A DNA stretch of 34,932 nt from Trueperella sp. GTDB lineage: Bacteria > Actinomycetota > Actinomycetes > Actinomycetales > Actinomycetaceae. Shown here one piece after another: positions 1 to 7,333 of this stretch. Position 1 is the first letter of the stretch, and each line of letters opens with the position of its first letter. The notes below the pieces were generated by a model, which was not told where the DNA came from, ran no database searches, and was given only the letters and a program-made list of their open reading frames with translations. Position numbers and translations under genes: made by a program. The stretch spans positions 1 through 34,932 of the forward strand of contig JALEWQ010000086.1 in the NCBI GenBank assembly GCA_022783305.1. The letters are read 5' to 3'.

Positions 1-223
1 GGCTCACAGTAGCAAAACCCTGTTCGCTAGCCATGGATGCCTCACTTCATCGACGACGGTTGTGTTTCCTATATCACCACTAAGATCCAACTAACGCAAT
101 TGATTTTCTAAATTGGCAAGAAGTTTTCCAAAAACCCCACACGCTGGATCACATCCTGCTATTTTGGAAACAATCCTAGGTTTTGTGCCACACGGCACAG
201 AACGTCAGCCAAAGGAGGCACAC
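1..223 (+). promoter_or_regulatory. Upstream region of the peptide-importer operon
   Basis: No gene is supported here. The stretch is clearly more A/T-rich than the downstream genes, as expected for a promoter region. Two inverted repeats are visible. A 9-bp pair lies at 125-133 and 162-170 (TTTCCAAAA / TTTTGGAAA). A 6-bp hairpin lies at 184-199 (TGTGCC, ACAC loop, GGCACA), which can extend by a wobble pair and two A-T pairs and ends 11 nt before the ribosome binding site. A weak promoter-like pair is TTGTGT (60-65) and TAAGAT (81-86), with a short 15-nt spacer. Either repeat could be an operator or a leader structure; the sequence does not decide. The ribosome binding site AAAGGAGG (211-218) sets the start of the next gene at 224. 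Confidence 0.45.
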
Positions 224-2029
224 ATGACCCGCTCATCACGGCGAGCTAGCATCCTCGCCACCGTGGCAGGCGTCGCCCTGCTCCTGTCTGCCTGCGGCGG
301 CGCAGGCTCATCCACGCCCTCAGGCGCCGCCGATCCATCAGGCTCCGCCGCCGGTGACGGATCGACCGTCACCGTCGCCATGGACACCCCCACCTGGATC
401 TTCCCCATCTCCGCCCCCGGAAAGACCCAAGGCGAGAACGGCATCTTCATCGAGATGCTCTACCCCTCCCTCTACTCCTTCACCCTCGACGGCGAACACC
501 CGTTCAACATCGACGAAAAGCGCTCCATCGGCAACGTCCCCGAGATCAGCGACGACGGGCTGACCTACACCATCACCCTCAAAGACCGCACCTGGTCCGA
601 CGGCGAAAAGCTCACCACCAAGGACATCGACTTCTGGTACAACCTCATCCTCAACAACAAGTCGGAATGGGCCTCCTACCGCGAAGGCGGCTTCCCCGAC
701 AACGTCACCAGCTTCAAGATCGTTGACGACAAGACCTTCACCATCACCACCACCGAACCCTTCTCCGGCGGCTACTTCGTGGGCAACCAGCTCAACTCCG
801 TGCGGCCCATGCCCGCACACGCCTGGGCCAAGACTTCCGACGACGGCGAGATCGTCGACTTCACCGATCCGCAAAACGCCAAGGACATCTACGCCTACCT
901 GCGTGCCGCCGCGGAGGATCCGGCCAACTACGCCAGCAACGCCCTGTGGCAGACCGTCTCCGGGCCCTGGAAGCTCACCTCCTACACCCCGTCCGGCGCG
1001 GTCGAGCTCGTCGCCAACGACTCCTACGACGGGCCCGACCCGGCCACCTTCAGCCACATCATCTACAAGCCCTTCACCTCCGACGACGCCGAGTTCAACA
1101 CCCTGCGCGCCGGCGGCATCGACTACGGTTACATCCCCGCCGGAAACATCTCCCAGCAGGACTACATCGAAGGCCAGGGCTACACCGTCTCCCCGTGGTA
1201 CGGCTGGTCCATCACCTACATGCCGTTCAACTTCAACCACCCCAAGTCCGGGCCGATCTTCGCCCAGAAGTACGTGCGCCAAGCCATGCAGCAACTCATT
1301 GACCAGGAGACCATCTCCAAGGTCATCTGGAAGGGCATGGCGGCCCCCACCTGCGGGCCCGTCCCACAGGAGCCCGGCGCCGCCGGCACCACCGAGGGCT
1401 GCGCCTACTCCTTCAACCCCGACGCCGCCCGAAAGCTGCTCGAAGATCACGGCTGGGCCATCAACCCCGACGGCGTGACCACCTGTGAAAAGCCCGGCAC
1501 CGGCGCCGACCAGTGCGGCGAAGGAATCGAGGCGGGCGCAGAAATGCGCTTCACCCTCATCTCCCAGTCCGGCTTCACCGCCACCCACGACATGATGGCG
1601 GAACTGAAGTCCCAGTTCGGCAAGCTCGGCATCGTGCTGGAAATCCAGGAGGTTCCCGACTCGGTGGCCGTCTCGCAGGTGTGCAAGAAGGACGACCCCA
1701 ACTGCGAATGGGATCTATCCTTCTTCGGCTCCGAAGGCTCCTGGTACTACCCGCCCTTCGCCTCGGGCCAGCGCCTGTTCGCCACCGGCGCGCCGGTTAA
1801 CCTCGGCGCCTACTCCAACCTGGAGGCGGATAAGCTCATCGACGCCACCCTCGTCTCCTCCGACGAGTCGGCAATGAAGGACTACAACGACTTCCTCGCC
1901 GAAGACCTGCCCGTCCTGTGGATGCCGAATCCGGTCAACCGGGTCTCCGCCTACAAGTCGGATATCTCCGGCATCGATCCGCAAGATCCGATGCTCGGCA
2001 TGTACCCCCAAGATTGGACACGTAAGTAA
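224..2029 (+). CDS. ABC transporter substrate-binding lipoprotein, family 5 (peptide/nickel type)
   Basis: This is the extracytoplasmic binding protein of a peptide/nickel-type ABC importer (SBP family 5, DppA/OppA-like), about 601 residues, within the usual size. The start at 224 is preferred over an upstream in-frame start because AAAGGAGG precedes it and the protein then begins with a lipoprotein signal: basic n-region, hydrophobic core, and lipobox LSAC with Cys24 as the predicted lipidation site. A Ser/Gly/Ala-rich linker of about 25 residues follows, typical of actinobacterial lipoproteins. The body has family 5 features such as DGLTYTITLKDRTWSDG near residue 110 and the LWQTVSGPWKL segment. 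It is first in a four-gene operon with both permeases and the ATPase. The ligand is probably an oligopeptide, but nickel- or sugar-binding members exist and sequence alone does not separate them. Confidence 0.93.
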   Translation: MTRSSRRASILATVAGVALLLSACGGAGSSTPSGAADPSGSAAGDGSTVTVAMDTPTWIFPISAPGKTQGENGIFIEMLYPSLYSFTLDGEHPFNIDEKRSIGNVPEISDDGLTYTITLKDRTWSDGEKLTTKDIDFWYNLILNNKSEWASYREGGFPDNVTSFKIVDDKTFTITTTEPFSGGYFVGNQLNSVRPMPAHAWAKTSDDGEIVDFTDPQNAKDIYAYLRAAAEDPANYASNALWQTVSGPWKLTSYTPSGAVELVANDSYDGPDPATFSHIIYKPFTSDDAEFNTLRAGGIDYGYIPAGNISQQDYIEGQGYTVSPWYGWSITYMPFNFNHPKSGPIFAQKYVRQAMQQLIDQETISKVIWKGMAAPTCGPVPQEPGAAGTTEGCAYSFNPDAARKLLEDHGWAINPDGVTTCEKPGTGADQCGEGIEAGAEMRFTLISQSGFTATHDMMAELKSQFGKLGIVLEIQEVPDSVAVSQVCKKDDPNCEWDLSFFGSEGSWYYPPFASGQRLFATGAPVNLGAYSNLEADKLIDATLVSSDESAMKDYNDFLAEDLPVLWMPNPVNRVSAYKSDISGIDPQDPMLGMYPQDWTRK

Positions 2030-2040
2030 CAGACGCTGAC

Positions 2041-2068
2041 GGGCCGGCTGGCGAAAGCCAGCCGGCCC
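2041..2068 (+). terminator. Intra-operon GAAA-loop hairpin after the binding-protein gene
   Basis: A perfect 12-bp G/C-rich stem (GGGCCGGCTGGC, 2041-2052, paired with 2057-2068) is closed by a GAAA tetraloop. It lies in the 52-nt gap between the binding-protein gene and the first permease. No T-run follows, so it is more likely a partial terminator or an mRNA-stabilising/processing hairpin that keeps binding-protein mRNA in excess over permease mRNA than a full operon terminator. Confidence 0.75.
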
Positions 2069-2081
2069 GCGAGGGGCAACT

Positions 2082-3041
2082 ATGTGGCGATACATTCTTC
2101 AACGGCTCGGTCAGGCATTCGCGGTCATGCTCATCGTGACCTTCTTGACCTTCCTCCTTCTTCACCTTCTTCCCGGCGGCGCCGCCCGATCTGCGCTCGG
2201 CCTGGATGCCACGCAGGCACAGATCGAGGCCTACAACGCGCAGATGGGCTACGACCAGCCCTTCCTCACACAGTTCGGCCTCTACGTCCAGCGCCTCCTG
2301 AGCGGCGACCTCGGCTACTCCTTCCAGCTCAACCAACCGGTAGCCGACGTCATCCTCCAGCGCCTGCCCAAGACCATCCTGCTGAGCCTTCTCGCCACCA
2401 CCCTCGCCGTCGTCATCGCCGTCCCCCTCGGCGCCATCCAGGCCGTCTACCGCAACACCAAGGTCGACTACGCCATCACCGGCGTCGCGCTCCTGGCCTA
2501 CGCCACCCCGCTGTTCTTCCTCGGCATCATCTTCATCGTGGTCTTCTCCCAGTGGTGGCCGATCCTTCCCCCGCAAGCCCCGCAAGGCTTCACCGTCGCC
2601 GAGATCCTCAGCCAATGGAAGGGCCTCATCCTGCCGGTGGTGACCCTCGCCGTCGTCGCCCTCGCCGCGTTCACGCGCTACGTGCGCTCCACGATGGTCG
2701 ACAACCTCAACGAGAACTACATCCGCACGGCCAAGGCCAAAGGCCTTTCCCCCTCCCGCGTAACCATCCGCCACGCTCTGCGTAACTCCCTCTTCCCCGT
2801 CATCACGCTACTGGGCATGTACATCCCCGCCCTCTTCTCCGGCGCGCTCGTGGTCGAACAGCTCTTCAACTATCCCGGCATGGGTCTCATGTTCTGGCAG
2901 GCCACCCAGACCCGCGACTACCCCATCCTCCTGGCCTCCACCCTCATCGTTTCCCTCGCCACCGTGATCGGCGCCCTCATCGCCGACATCCTCTACGCCG
3001 TGGCCGATCCCCGCGTCCGACTTTCCGGAGGTGACCAATGA
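2082..3041 (+). CDS. ABC transporter permease, DppB/OppB type
   Basis: First membrane subunit of the peptide-type importer, 319 residues, a normal length for DppB-like permeases. The N-terminus MWRYILQRLGQAFAVMLIV is the characteristic first membrane helix of this family, followed by the periplasmic-loop region and about five further hydrophobic segments. The cytoplasmic EAA-type loop that contacts the ATPase is visible as RTAKAKGLSPSRVTIRHALR. The start follows GAGGGG (2071-2076). Its stop overlaps the next start in an ATGA arrangement (4 nt), indicating translational coupling with the second permease. Confidence 0.94.
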   Translation: MWRYILQRLGQAFAVMLIVTFLTFLLLHLLPGGAARSALGLDATQAQIEAYNAQMGYDQPFLTQFGLYVQRLLSGDLGYSFQLNQPVADVILQRLPKTILLSLLATTLAVVIAVPLGAIQAVYRNTKVDYAITGVALLAYATPLFFLGIIFIVVFSQWWPILPPQAPQGFTVAEILSQWKGLILPVVTLAVVALAAFTRYVRSTMVDNLNENYIRTAKAKGLSPSRVTIRHALRNSLFPVITLLGMYIPALFSGALVVEQLFNYPGMGLMFWQATQTRDYPILLASTLIVSLATVIGALIADILYAVADPRVRLSGGDQ

Positions 3042-4048
3042 GTGAGCCCATCAACGACGCCGTCGCCGGCGCCCCTGCCTCAAGCCGCAGTTCCTCGAGC
3101 CGCAGTTCCGGCCCTGCTGGAGGCGGACCTAGCCCCGCTGAGGGCGGACCCGGCCCTGCCGCCGTCGTCGTCGGCGACGCCACGCACGCCCGGCGCCAAC
3201 TCGGCATCGGACGCCAAGGCATAGCCGTCTTCTTCGAAAACAAGCTCGCCGTCCTCGGCCTGTGCCTCGTCGTCGCCCTCATTCTCTTTTCATTCGTCGG
3301 CCCCCTGATCTACCACACCGATCAGGTCCACACCGACCTCGCCCACGCCTACCTCGCCCCTCGCGAGCTCGGCCACCCACTCGGCACCGACTCCGTCGGC
3401 TACGACCAGCTCGGCCGCCTCATGCTCGGCGGACAGACCTCCCTCATCGTGGGCCTGTGCGCCGGCCTGCTCGCCACCGCCTTCGGCACCCTCTGGGGAG
3501 CCGCGGCAGGCTTCATCGGCGGCTGGGTCGACGCCGTCATGATGCGCCTCGTCGACGCCCTCATGTCGATCCCCGCGCTATTCCTGTTCATGCTGATCGC
3601 CACGATCATCACCCCCACTGTCCCGCTACTCGTGCTCGTCATCTCCGCGTTCGCGTGGCTCAACCCGGCGCGCATGGTCCGCGGCGACTCCATCGCGTTG
3701 CGCTCGCGCGAGTTCATCCTCGCCATGAAGGGCATGGGCGGCTCCTCGGGGCGGGCCGTGCGCACCCACATCGTGCGCAACTCCATCGGCACCGTCATCG
3801 TCAACGCCACCTTCCAGGTCGCCGACGCCGTCCTGTACGTCGCCTACCTATCCTTCCTCGGACTGGGCGTTCCGCCGCCCGCAGCCAACTGGGGCGGCAT
3901 GCTCTCCTCCGGCCTGTCCGAGGTCTACTCGGGCAACTGGTGGCTGATCCTTCCCCCCGGTATCGCGATCATCGTCCTGGTACTTGCCTTCAACTTCGTC
4001 GGCGACGGCCTGCGTGACGCCTTCGAAGTGCGCTTGAGGAAGAGGTAG
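3038..4048 (+). CDS. ABC transporter permease, DppC/OppC type
   Basis: Second membrane subunit, 336 residues. The conserved part begins at about residue 60 with the DppC-type first membrane helix (LAVLGLCLVVALILFSFVGP), followed by the extracytoplasmic region with GHPLGTDSVGYDQLGRL and further helices. The EAA-type coupling loop is ILAMKGMGGSSGRAVRTHIV. The first 50 or so residues are unusual: a Ser-, Gly-, Pro- and Ala-rich low-complexity tail, encoded partly by a repeated 12-mer (3083-3094 and 3098-3109). The ribosome binding site GGAGGT lies at 3027-3032, inside the upstream gene. It is followed after 2 nt by the ATPase gene. The N-terminal extension may be cytoplasmic and functionally neutral. 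Confidence 0.92.
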   Translation: MSEPINDAVAGAPASSRSSSSRSSGPAGGGPSPAEGGPGPAAVVVGDATHARRQLGIGRQGIAVFFENKLAVLGLCLVVALILFSFVGPLIYHTDQVHTDLAHAYLAPRELGHPLGTDSVGYDQLGRLMLGGQTSLIVGLCAGLLATAFGTLWGAAAGFIGGWVDAVMMRLVDALMSIPALFLFMLIATIITPTVPLLVLVISAFAWLNPARMVRGDSIALRSREFILAMKGMGGSSGRAVRTHIVRNSIGTVIVNATFQVADAVLYVAYLSFLGLGVPPPAANWGGMLSSGLSEVYSGNWWLILPPGIAIIVLVLAFNFVGDGLRDAFEVRLRKR

Positions 4049-4050
4049 AC

Positions 4051-6105
4051 ATGGATACCCTGCTGTCAATCGAGGACCTCTCGGTTCGCATCCCCCGCCG
4101 AAAGGACGAGGTCCAGCCGCTGTCCGGCGTCAACCTGACCGTCGGACGCGGGCAGACCCTCGGCATCGTCGGCGAATCCGGCTCCGGCAAAACCATGACG
4201 GCGCTCGCCCTCATGGGCCTCCTGCCCTCCAACGGGTACGTCTCCTCCGGGCAGATCACCCTGGACGGCAAGGCTCTTGTGGGGATGGACGACGCCGAGT
4301 TGCGCCGCCTGCGTGGCACCGAAGTGGGCATGATCTTCCAAGATCCCATGACCTCCCTAAACCCCACGATGACCATCGGCGACCAGATCGGCGAACCGCT
4401 GCGCGTCCACCGCTCGGCGTCGAAGAAGGAGGCCGACGAGGCAGCCATCGACATCATGCGGCGCGTGGGGATGCCCCGCCCCGACAAGATCGTCGGCGAC
4501 TACCCCCACCAGCTCTCCGGCGGCATGCGCCAGCGCGCGATGATCGCCATGGCCCTCATTTGCCGGCCCAAGCTCCTCATCGCCGACGAACCGACCACCG
4601 CCCTCGACGTCACCACCCAGATGCAGATCCTCGACCTCATCGACGACGTCAAGGACGAGTTCGGCTCCTCCGTCATCCTCGTCACCCACGACCTCGCGGT
4701 GGTGGCCGGGCGAGCGGACTCGGTGGCCGTCATGTACTCGGGGCGCGTGATGGAGCAGGCCCCCTCGCGCGAGCTATTCACCAGCCCGCGCCACCAGTAC
4801 ACGCGCGCCCTGCTCGCCGCGCTACCCGAGCGCGCCCACAGCGCCGACGCCGAGCTGTACTCGATCCCCGGCTCCCCGCCGGAGATCACCGAGGAGGTCA
4901 CCGGGTGCCCGTTCGCACCGCGTTGCGCCTTCGCCCAGGACGTCTGCCACACCGTGACACCGACGCTCGGGGAGGGGAGCCACAAGGTGGCCTGCCACTT
5001 CCCCGGCGGCGAGCCGCTCACCAACGAGCTACGGTCCGTGGCACACAACGACGCCCTCGATGAGAGCAAGCCCATCCTTCAGGTCAGCCACGTCTCGCGT
5101 AACTTCCCCGCCTACGGCGGCTCGCTCGTGCGGCGTAAGATCGGCACCGTCTCGGCCGTCGCCGACGTCTCCCTGACCATCTACGAAGGCGAGGTCTTCG
5201 GGCTGGTCGGCGAATCCGGGTGCGGCAAGTCCACGCTCGGCCGGCTCATCGCCGGGCTCGACGACGTCTCCGAAGGCGAGATCGAGGTGGGCGGCGTGCG
5301 CATCTCCGGCCTGCGCGGTAAGGAGCGGAAGAAGTTCCACGCCCAGGTCCAGATGATGTTCCAGGACTCCGCCGCCGCGATGGATCCACGCATGCGGGTG
5401 GACGAGATCATCCTCGAGCCGCTCAACATCCAAAAGGTGGGCACCCGCGCCCAGCGCCACGACCGGGTGGCCGCCCTCGTGGAGCAGATCGGCCTGCCAC
5501 GCGACGCCCTTTCCCGCTACCCGCACGAATTCTCCGGCGGCCAGCTCCAGCGCATCGGGCTCGCCCGCGCGCTCGCGCTTAACCCGCGGCTGATCGTGTG
5601 CGACGAGCCGGTCTCCGCCCTCGACGTCTCCGTTCAGGCTCAGGTGCTTAACGAGATGCGGGCCCTGCAACAGCGCTACTCGCTGGCCTACGTGTTCATC
5701 AGCCACGACCTGTCGGTGGTCCAGTACATGTCCGACCGCATCGCCGTCATGTACCTGGGCAAGATCGTGGAGTACGGCGACGCCGACAGCGTCGCCCGCC
5801 GCCCACTCCACCCATACACGAAGGGGCTGGTGGACGCCGTCCCCCGCATCGAGGACGCCTTCACCGAGGAGGTCACCCGCCTCAAGATCGACGGCGAGAC
5901 CCCCTCCGCGATGGATCCGCCCAGCGGTTGCCGCTTCCGCACCCGCTGCCCCTTCGCCCAGGACATCTGCGCGGCGCAGGAGCCGACACTTCGGAAGCTT
6001 CGCGCCGGGCAGGGCGGCGACCAGTTTGGCGGCGACCAGTTTGTGGCCTGCCACTTCCCGCTGGTGGACGGCGTCCAGGCACGGGTCGCGTCGGCTGCCG
6101 GGTGA
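4051..6105 (+). CDS. Fused double ABC ATPase (DppD-DppF type)
   Basis: A single 684-residue polypeptide carrying both ATPases of the peptide-type importer. First half: Walker A GESGSGKT at residues 41-48, signature LSGGMRQR from 155, Walker B LLIADEP from 175. Second half: Walker A GESGCGKS at 387-394, signature FSGGQLQR from 494, Walker B LIVCDEP from 514. Each half ends with the oligopeptide-transporter C-terminal Cys motif (GCPFAPRCAFAQDVC; GCRFRTRCPFAQDIC). This fixes the family as peptide/nickel-type. In many bacteria these are two genes; the fusion is common in actinobacteria. It sits 2 nt after the second permease and is last in the operon. A short in-frame duplication (GGDQFGGDQF) occurs near the C-terminus. 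Confidence 0.95.
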   Translation: MDTLLSIEDLSVRIPRRKDEVQPLSGVNLTVGRGQTLGIVGESGSGKTMTALALMGLLPSNGYVSSGQITLDGKALVGMDDAELRRLRGTEVGMIFQDPMTSLNPTMTIGDQIGEPLRVHRSASKKEADEAAIDIMRRVGMPRPDKIVGDYPHQLSGGMRQRAMIAMALICRPKLLIADEPTTALDVTTQMQILDLIDDVKDEFGSSVILVTHDLAVVAGRADSVAVMYSGRVMEQAPSRELFTSPRHQYTRALLAALPERAHSADAELYSIPGSPPEITEEVTGCPFAPRCAFAQDVCHTVTPTLGEGSHKVACHFPGGEPLTNELRSVAHNDALDESKPILQVSHVSRNFPAYGGSLVRRKIGTVSAVADVSLTIYEGEVFGLVGESGCGKSTLGRLIAGLDDVSEGEIEVGGVRISGLRGKERKKFHAQVQMMFQDSAAAMDPRMRVDEIILEPLNIQKVGTRAQRHDRVAALVEQIGLPRDALSRYPHEFSGGQLQRIGLARALALNPRLIVCDEPVSALDVSVQAQVLNEMRALQQRYSLAYVFISHDLSVVQYMSDRIAVMYLGKIVEYGDADSVARRPLHPYTKGLVDAVPRIEDAFTEEVTRLKIDGETPSAMDPPSGCRFRTRCPFAQDICAAQEPTLRKLRAGQGGDQFGGDQFVACHFPLVDGVQARVASAAG

Positions 6106-6115
6106 GGGCTGAGCC

Positions 6116-6169
6116 GGGCGCGGGTCGGGGCCGGGTGTTGCCGGGTCGGGCGCGGGTCGGGCGCGGGTC
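6116..6169. repeat. G-rich 11-bp direct repeat, three copies
   Basis: GGGCGCGGGTC occurs at 6116-6126 and twice in direct tandem at 6148-6158 and 6159-6169, with related G/C-rich sequence between. It lies just downstream of the fused ATPase stop codon. It may only reflect slippage in G/C-rich DNA. Confidence 0.6.
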
Positions 6170-6238
6170 GGGGCCGGCTGCAGGGCGTGCGTGGGCCCCG
6201 GGTTTGAGTCTCCCCGCCGGCCGCCTCACCGCGGCCAC

Positions 6239-6257
6239 CCGGTGGTCAGCCCACCGG
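6239..6257. terminator. Possible bidirectional terminator hairpin between convergent genes
   Basis: A 7-bp perfect stem (CCGGTGG at 6239-6245 with CCACCGG at 6251-6257) and a 5-nt loop lie between the convergent ATPase and ROK kinase genes. There is no T-run, and it is the only compact hairpin that would fit a terminator in this gap. It is weak evidence. Confidence 0.35.
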
Positions 6258-6302
6258 CCGACACTTCTCTTGAATATACCGACTGCCGATCGCTATACGG
6301 GC
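6257..6302 (+). repeat. Dispersed ~46-bp intergenic repeat, copy A
   Basis: This segment matches the reverse complement of 34722-34767 at 37 of 46 positions without gaps. The best-conserved parts are CCGACA, then TGAATAT after 7 nt, then CGATCGCTATACGGGC at the end, which is identical in both copies. Both copies lie between genes. Function unknown. Confidence 0.65.
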
Positions 6303-6335
6303 CTGGTCGGCCTCAGATTCCTGAGTTATATCGGC

Positions 6336-6391
6336 CGCGGGTCTCCGCCCGTGGGACTCCGCCCGCGGGTCTCCGCCTGCGGGGCCCCGGC
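6336..6391. repeat. 14-bp tandem repeat array
   Basis: Units of 14 bp follow each other directly: 6336-6349 (CGCGGGTCTCCGCC), 6350-6363 (two changes), 6364-6377 (identical to the first), and a degenerate fourth copy to 6391. The array ends about 30 nt before the stop codon of the minus-strand ROK kinase. It is a candidate variable-number repeat. Confidence 0.7.
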
Positions 6392-6421
6392 CGAGACCGG
6401 AGACCCGCGATCACCGCGCGA

Positions 6422-7333
6422 TCACCCCGCGGCCGCGCCGAGGTCGGCCGCGCCGATAATCCCCGCGTCGTTGCCGAGGGAGGCCGCGACGATCTTCGCA
6501 CATGGGAAGCCGCCCAGGCCCATCTGGCGGGTGTACTCCCGGCGCGTCGGCTCCAGCAGCAGCTCTCCCGATTCGGACACGCCGCCGCCAATAAGGAAGA
6601 GGTCCGGGTCGAAGATCATGCCAAGCGAGGCCATGCCCGCGCCCAGCGCCGTGCCGATCTTCTCAAAGATCCCCAGCGCCACCGGGTCCCCCGCGTGCGC
6701 CAGCGGATCGACGTCGCGGGCCGTGGCCAGCCCGTTCGTGGCCGGCAGGCGCTCAGCCGCGAGCGCGTTCATCCGGCTACCCGAGCAGTACTGCTCCCAA
6801 CAACCCACGCGCCCGCACCCGCACGGCAGCCCGCCCGGCTCGTAGGTGAAGTGCCCAAGCTCGCCAGCCAGGCCGTGCCTGCCCTCGAGCACCCGATCGC
6901 CGAAGATCAGCGCGCCCCCGATCCCGGTGCCCACCGTAATGGCCACCACCGAGTCATACCCTCGCGCCGCGCCAAAGCGGTATTCGGCCCAGGCCGCGGC
7001 GTCGGCGTCGTTGACGAGGCGGACGGGAAGCCCGAGCGCTGAGGACAGCGGCGTGCGGACGTCCACGTCCGTCCAACGCAGGTTGGCCGAGGTGCGCACG
7101 ACGCCGGCGCCCGAGTCCACCGTGCCGGCGAAGCCCACGCCCACGCCCTCGATCTGGTCAAGGCCGAGGCCGTGCGCGCTGACGAGGGCCTCAACCTCGC
7201 GTGCCATGTCGGCGATCGTTGACTGCGGCGCCCCCGGATACGAGGCGAACCTTTCCTTGGCCAGGATGTTTCCACCATCAACGAGGCCGACGGCTATCTT
7301 CGTGCCGCCGACGTCGATTCCCACGCGCATCAT
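6422..7333 (-). CDS. ROK-family sugar kinase (glucokinase/N-acetylhexosamine kinase-like)
   Basis: A 303-residue ROK kinase, a normal length, that would phosphorylate a hexose or N-acetylhexosamine using ATP in the cytoplasm. Seen: the N-terminal phosphate-binding motif DVGGTKIAVGLVD, the acidic NDADAAAWAEYRFG segment that carries the catalytic Asp in this fold, VGTGIGGALIFG, and the ROK signature GELGHFTYEPGG followed by the zinc site CGCGRVGCWEQY. Its start overlaps the stop of the ROK repressor gene by 4 nt (ATGA), so the two are co-translated. Two consecutive Met codons (7333 and 7330) are possible starts. The position next to a NagC-like repressor and the lacto-N-biose operon makes GlcNAc/GalNAc or glucose plausible substrates; specificity cannot be read from the sequence. 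Confidence 0.92.
   Translation of the reverse strand: MMRVGIDVGGTKIAVGLVDGGNILAKERFASYPGAPQSTIADMAREVEALVSAHGLGLDQIEGVGVGFAGTVDSGAGVVRTSANLRWTDVDVRTPLSSALGLPVRLVNDADAAAWAEYRFGAARGYDSVVAITVGTGIGGALIFGDRVLEGRHGLAGELGHFTYEPGGLPCGCGRVGCWEQYCSGSRMNALAAERLPATNGLATARDVDPLAHAGDPVALGIFEKIGTALGAGMASLGMIFDPDLFLIGGGVSESGELLLEPTRREYTRQMGLGGFPCAKIVAASLGNDAGIIGAADLGAAAG

Larger units (their letters stand above)
6106..6421. other. Non-coding gap between convergent genes, rich in repeats
   Basis: No gene is supported in these 316 bases. They separate the end of the peptide-importer operon (+) from the end of the ROK kinase gene (-). The gap holds, in order: a G-rich 11-bp repeat in three copies, a short G/C hairpin, one copy of a dispersed ~46-bp repeat, and a 14-bp tandem repeat array. 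The middle (about 6265-6335) is noticeably more A/T-rich than its flanks. Confidence 0.6.

Noticed and set aside
113-223. An N-terminal extension of 37 residues on the peptide-binding protein
   Set aside because: It would place a non-signal-like segment before a textbook lipoprotein signal peptide; the RBS AAAGGAGG fits the start at 224.
338-1588. A long minus-strand open frame opposite the peptide-binding protein, and similar frames opposite other genes
   Set aside because: These are mirror frames produced by high third-position GC. They are Gly/Val/Asp-rich, unlike any family, and lack ribosome binding sites.
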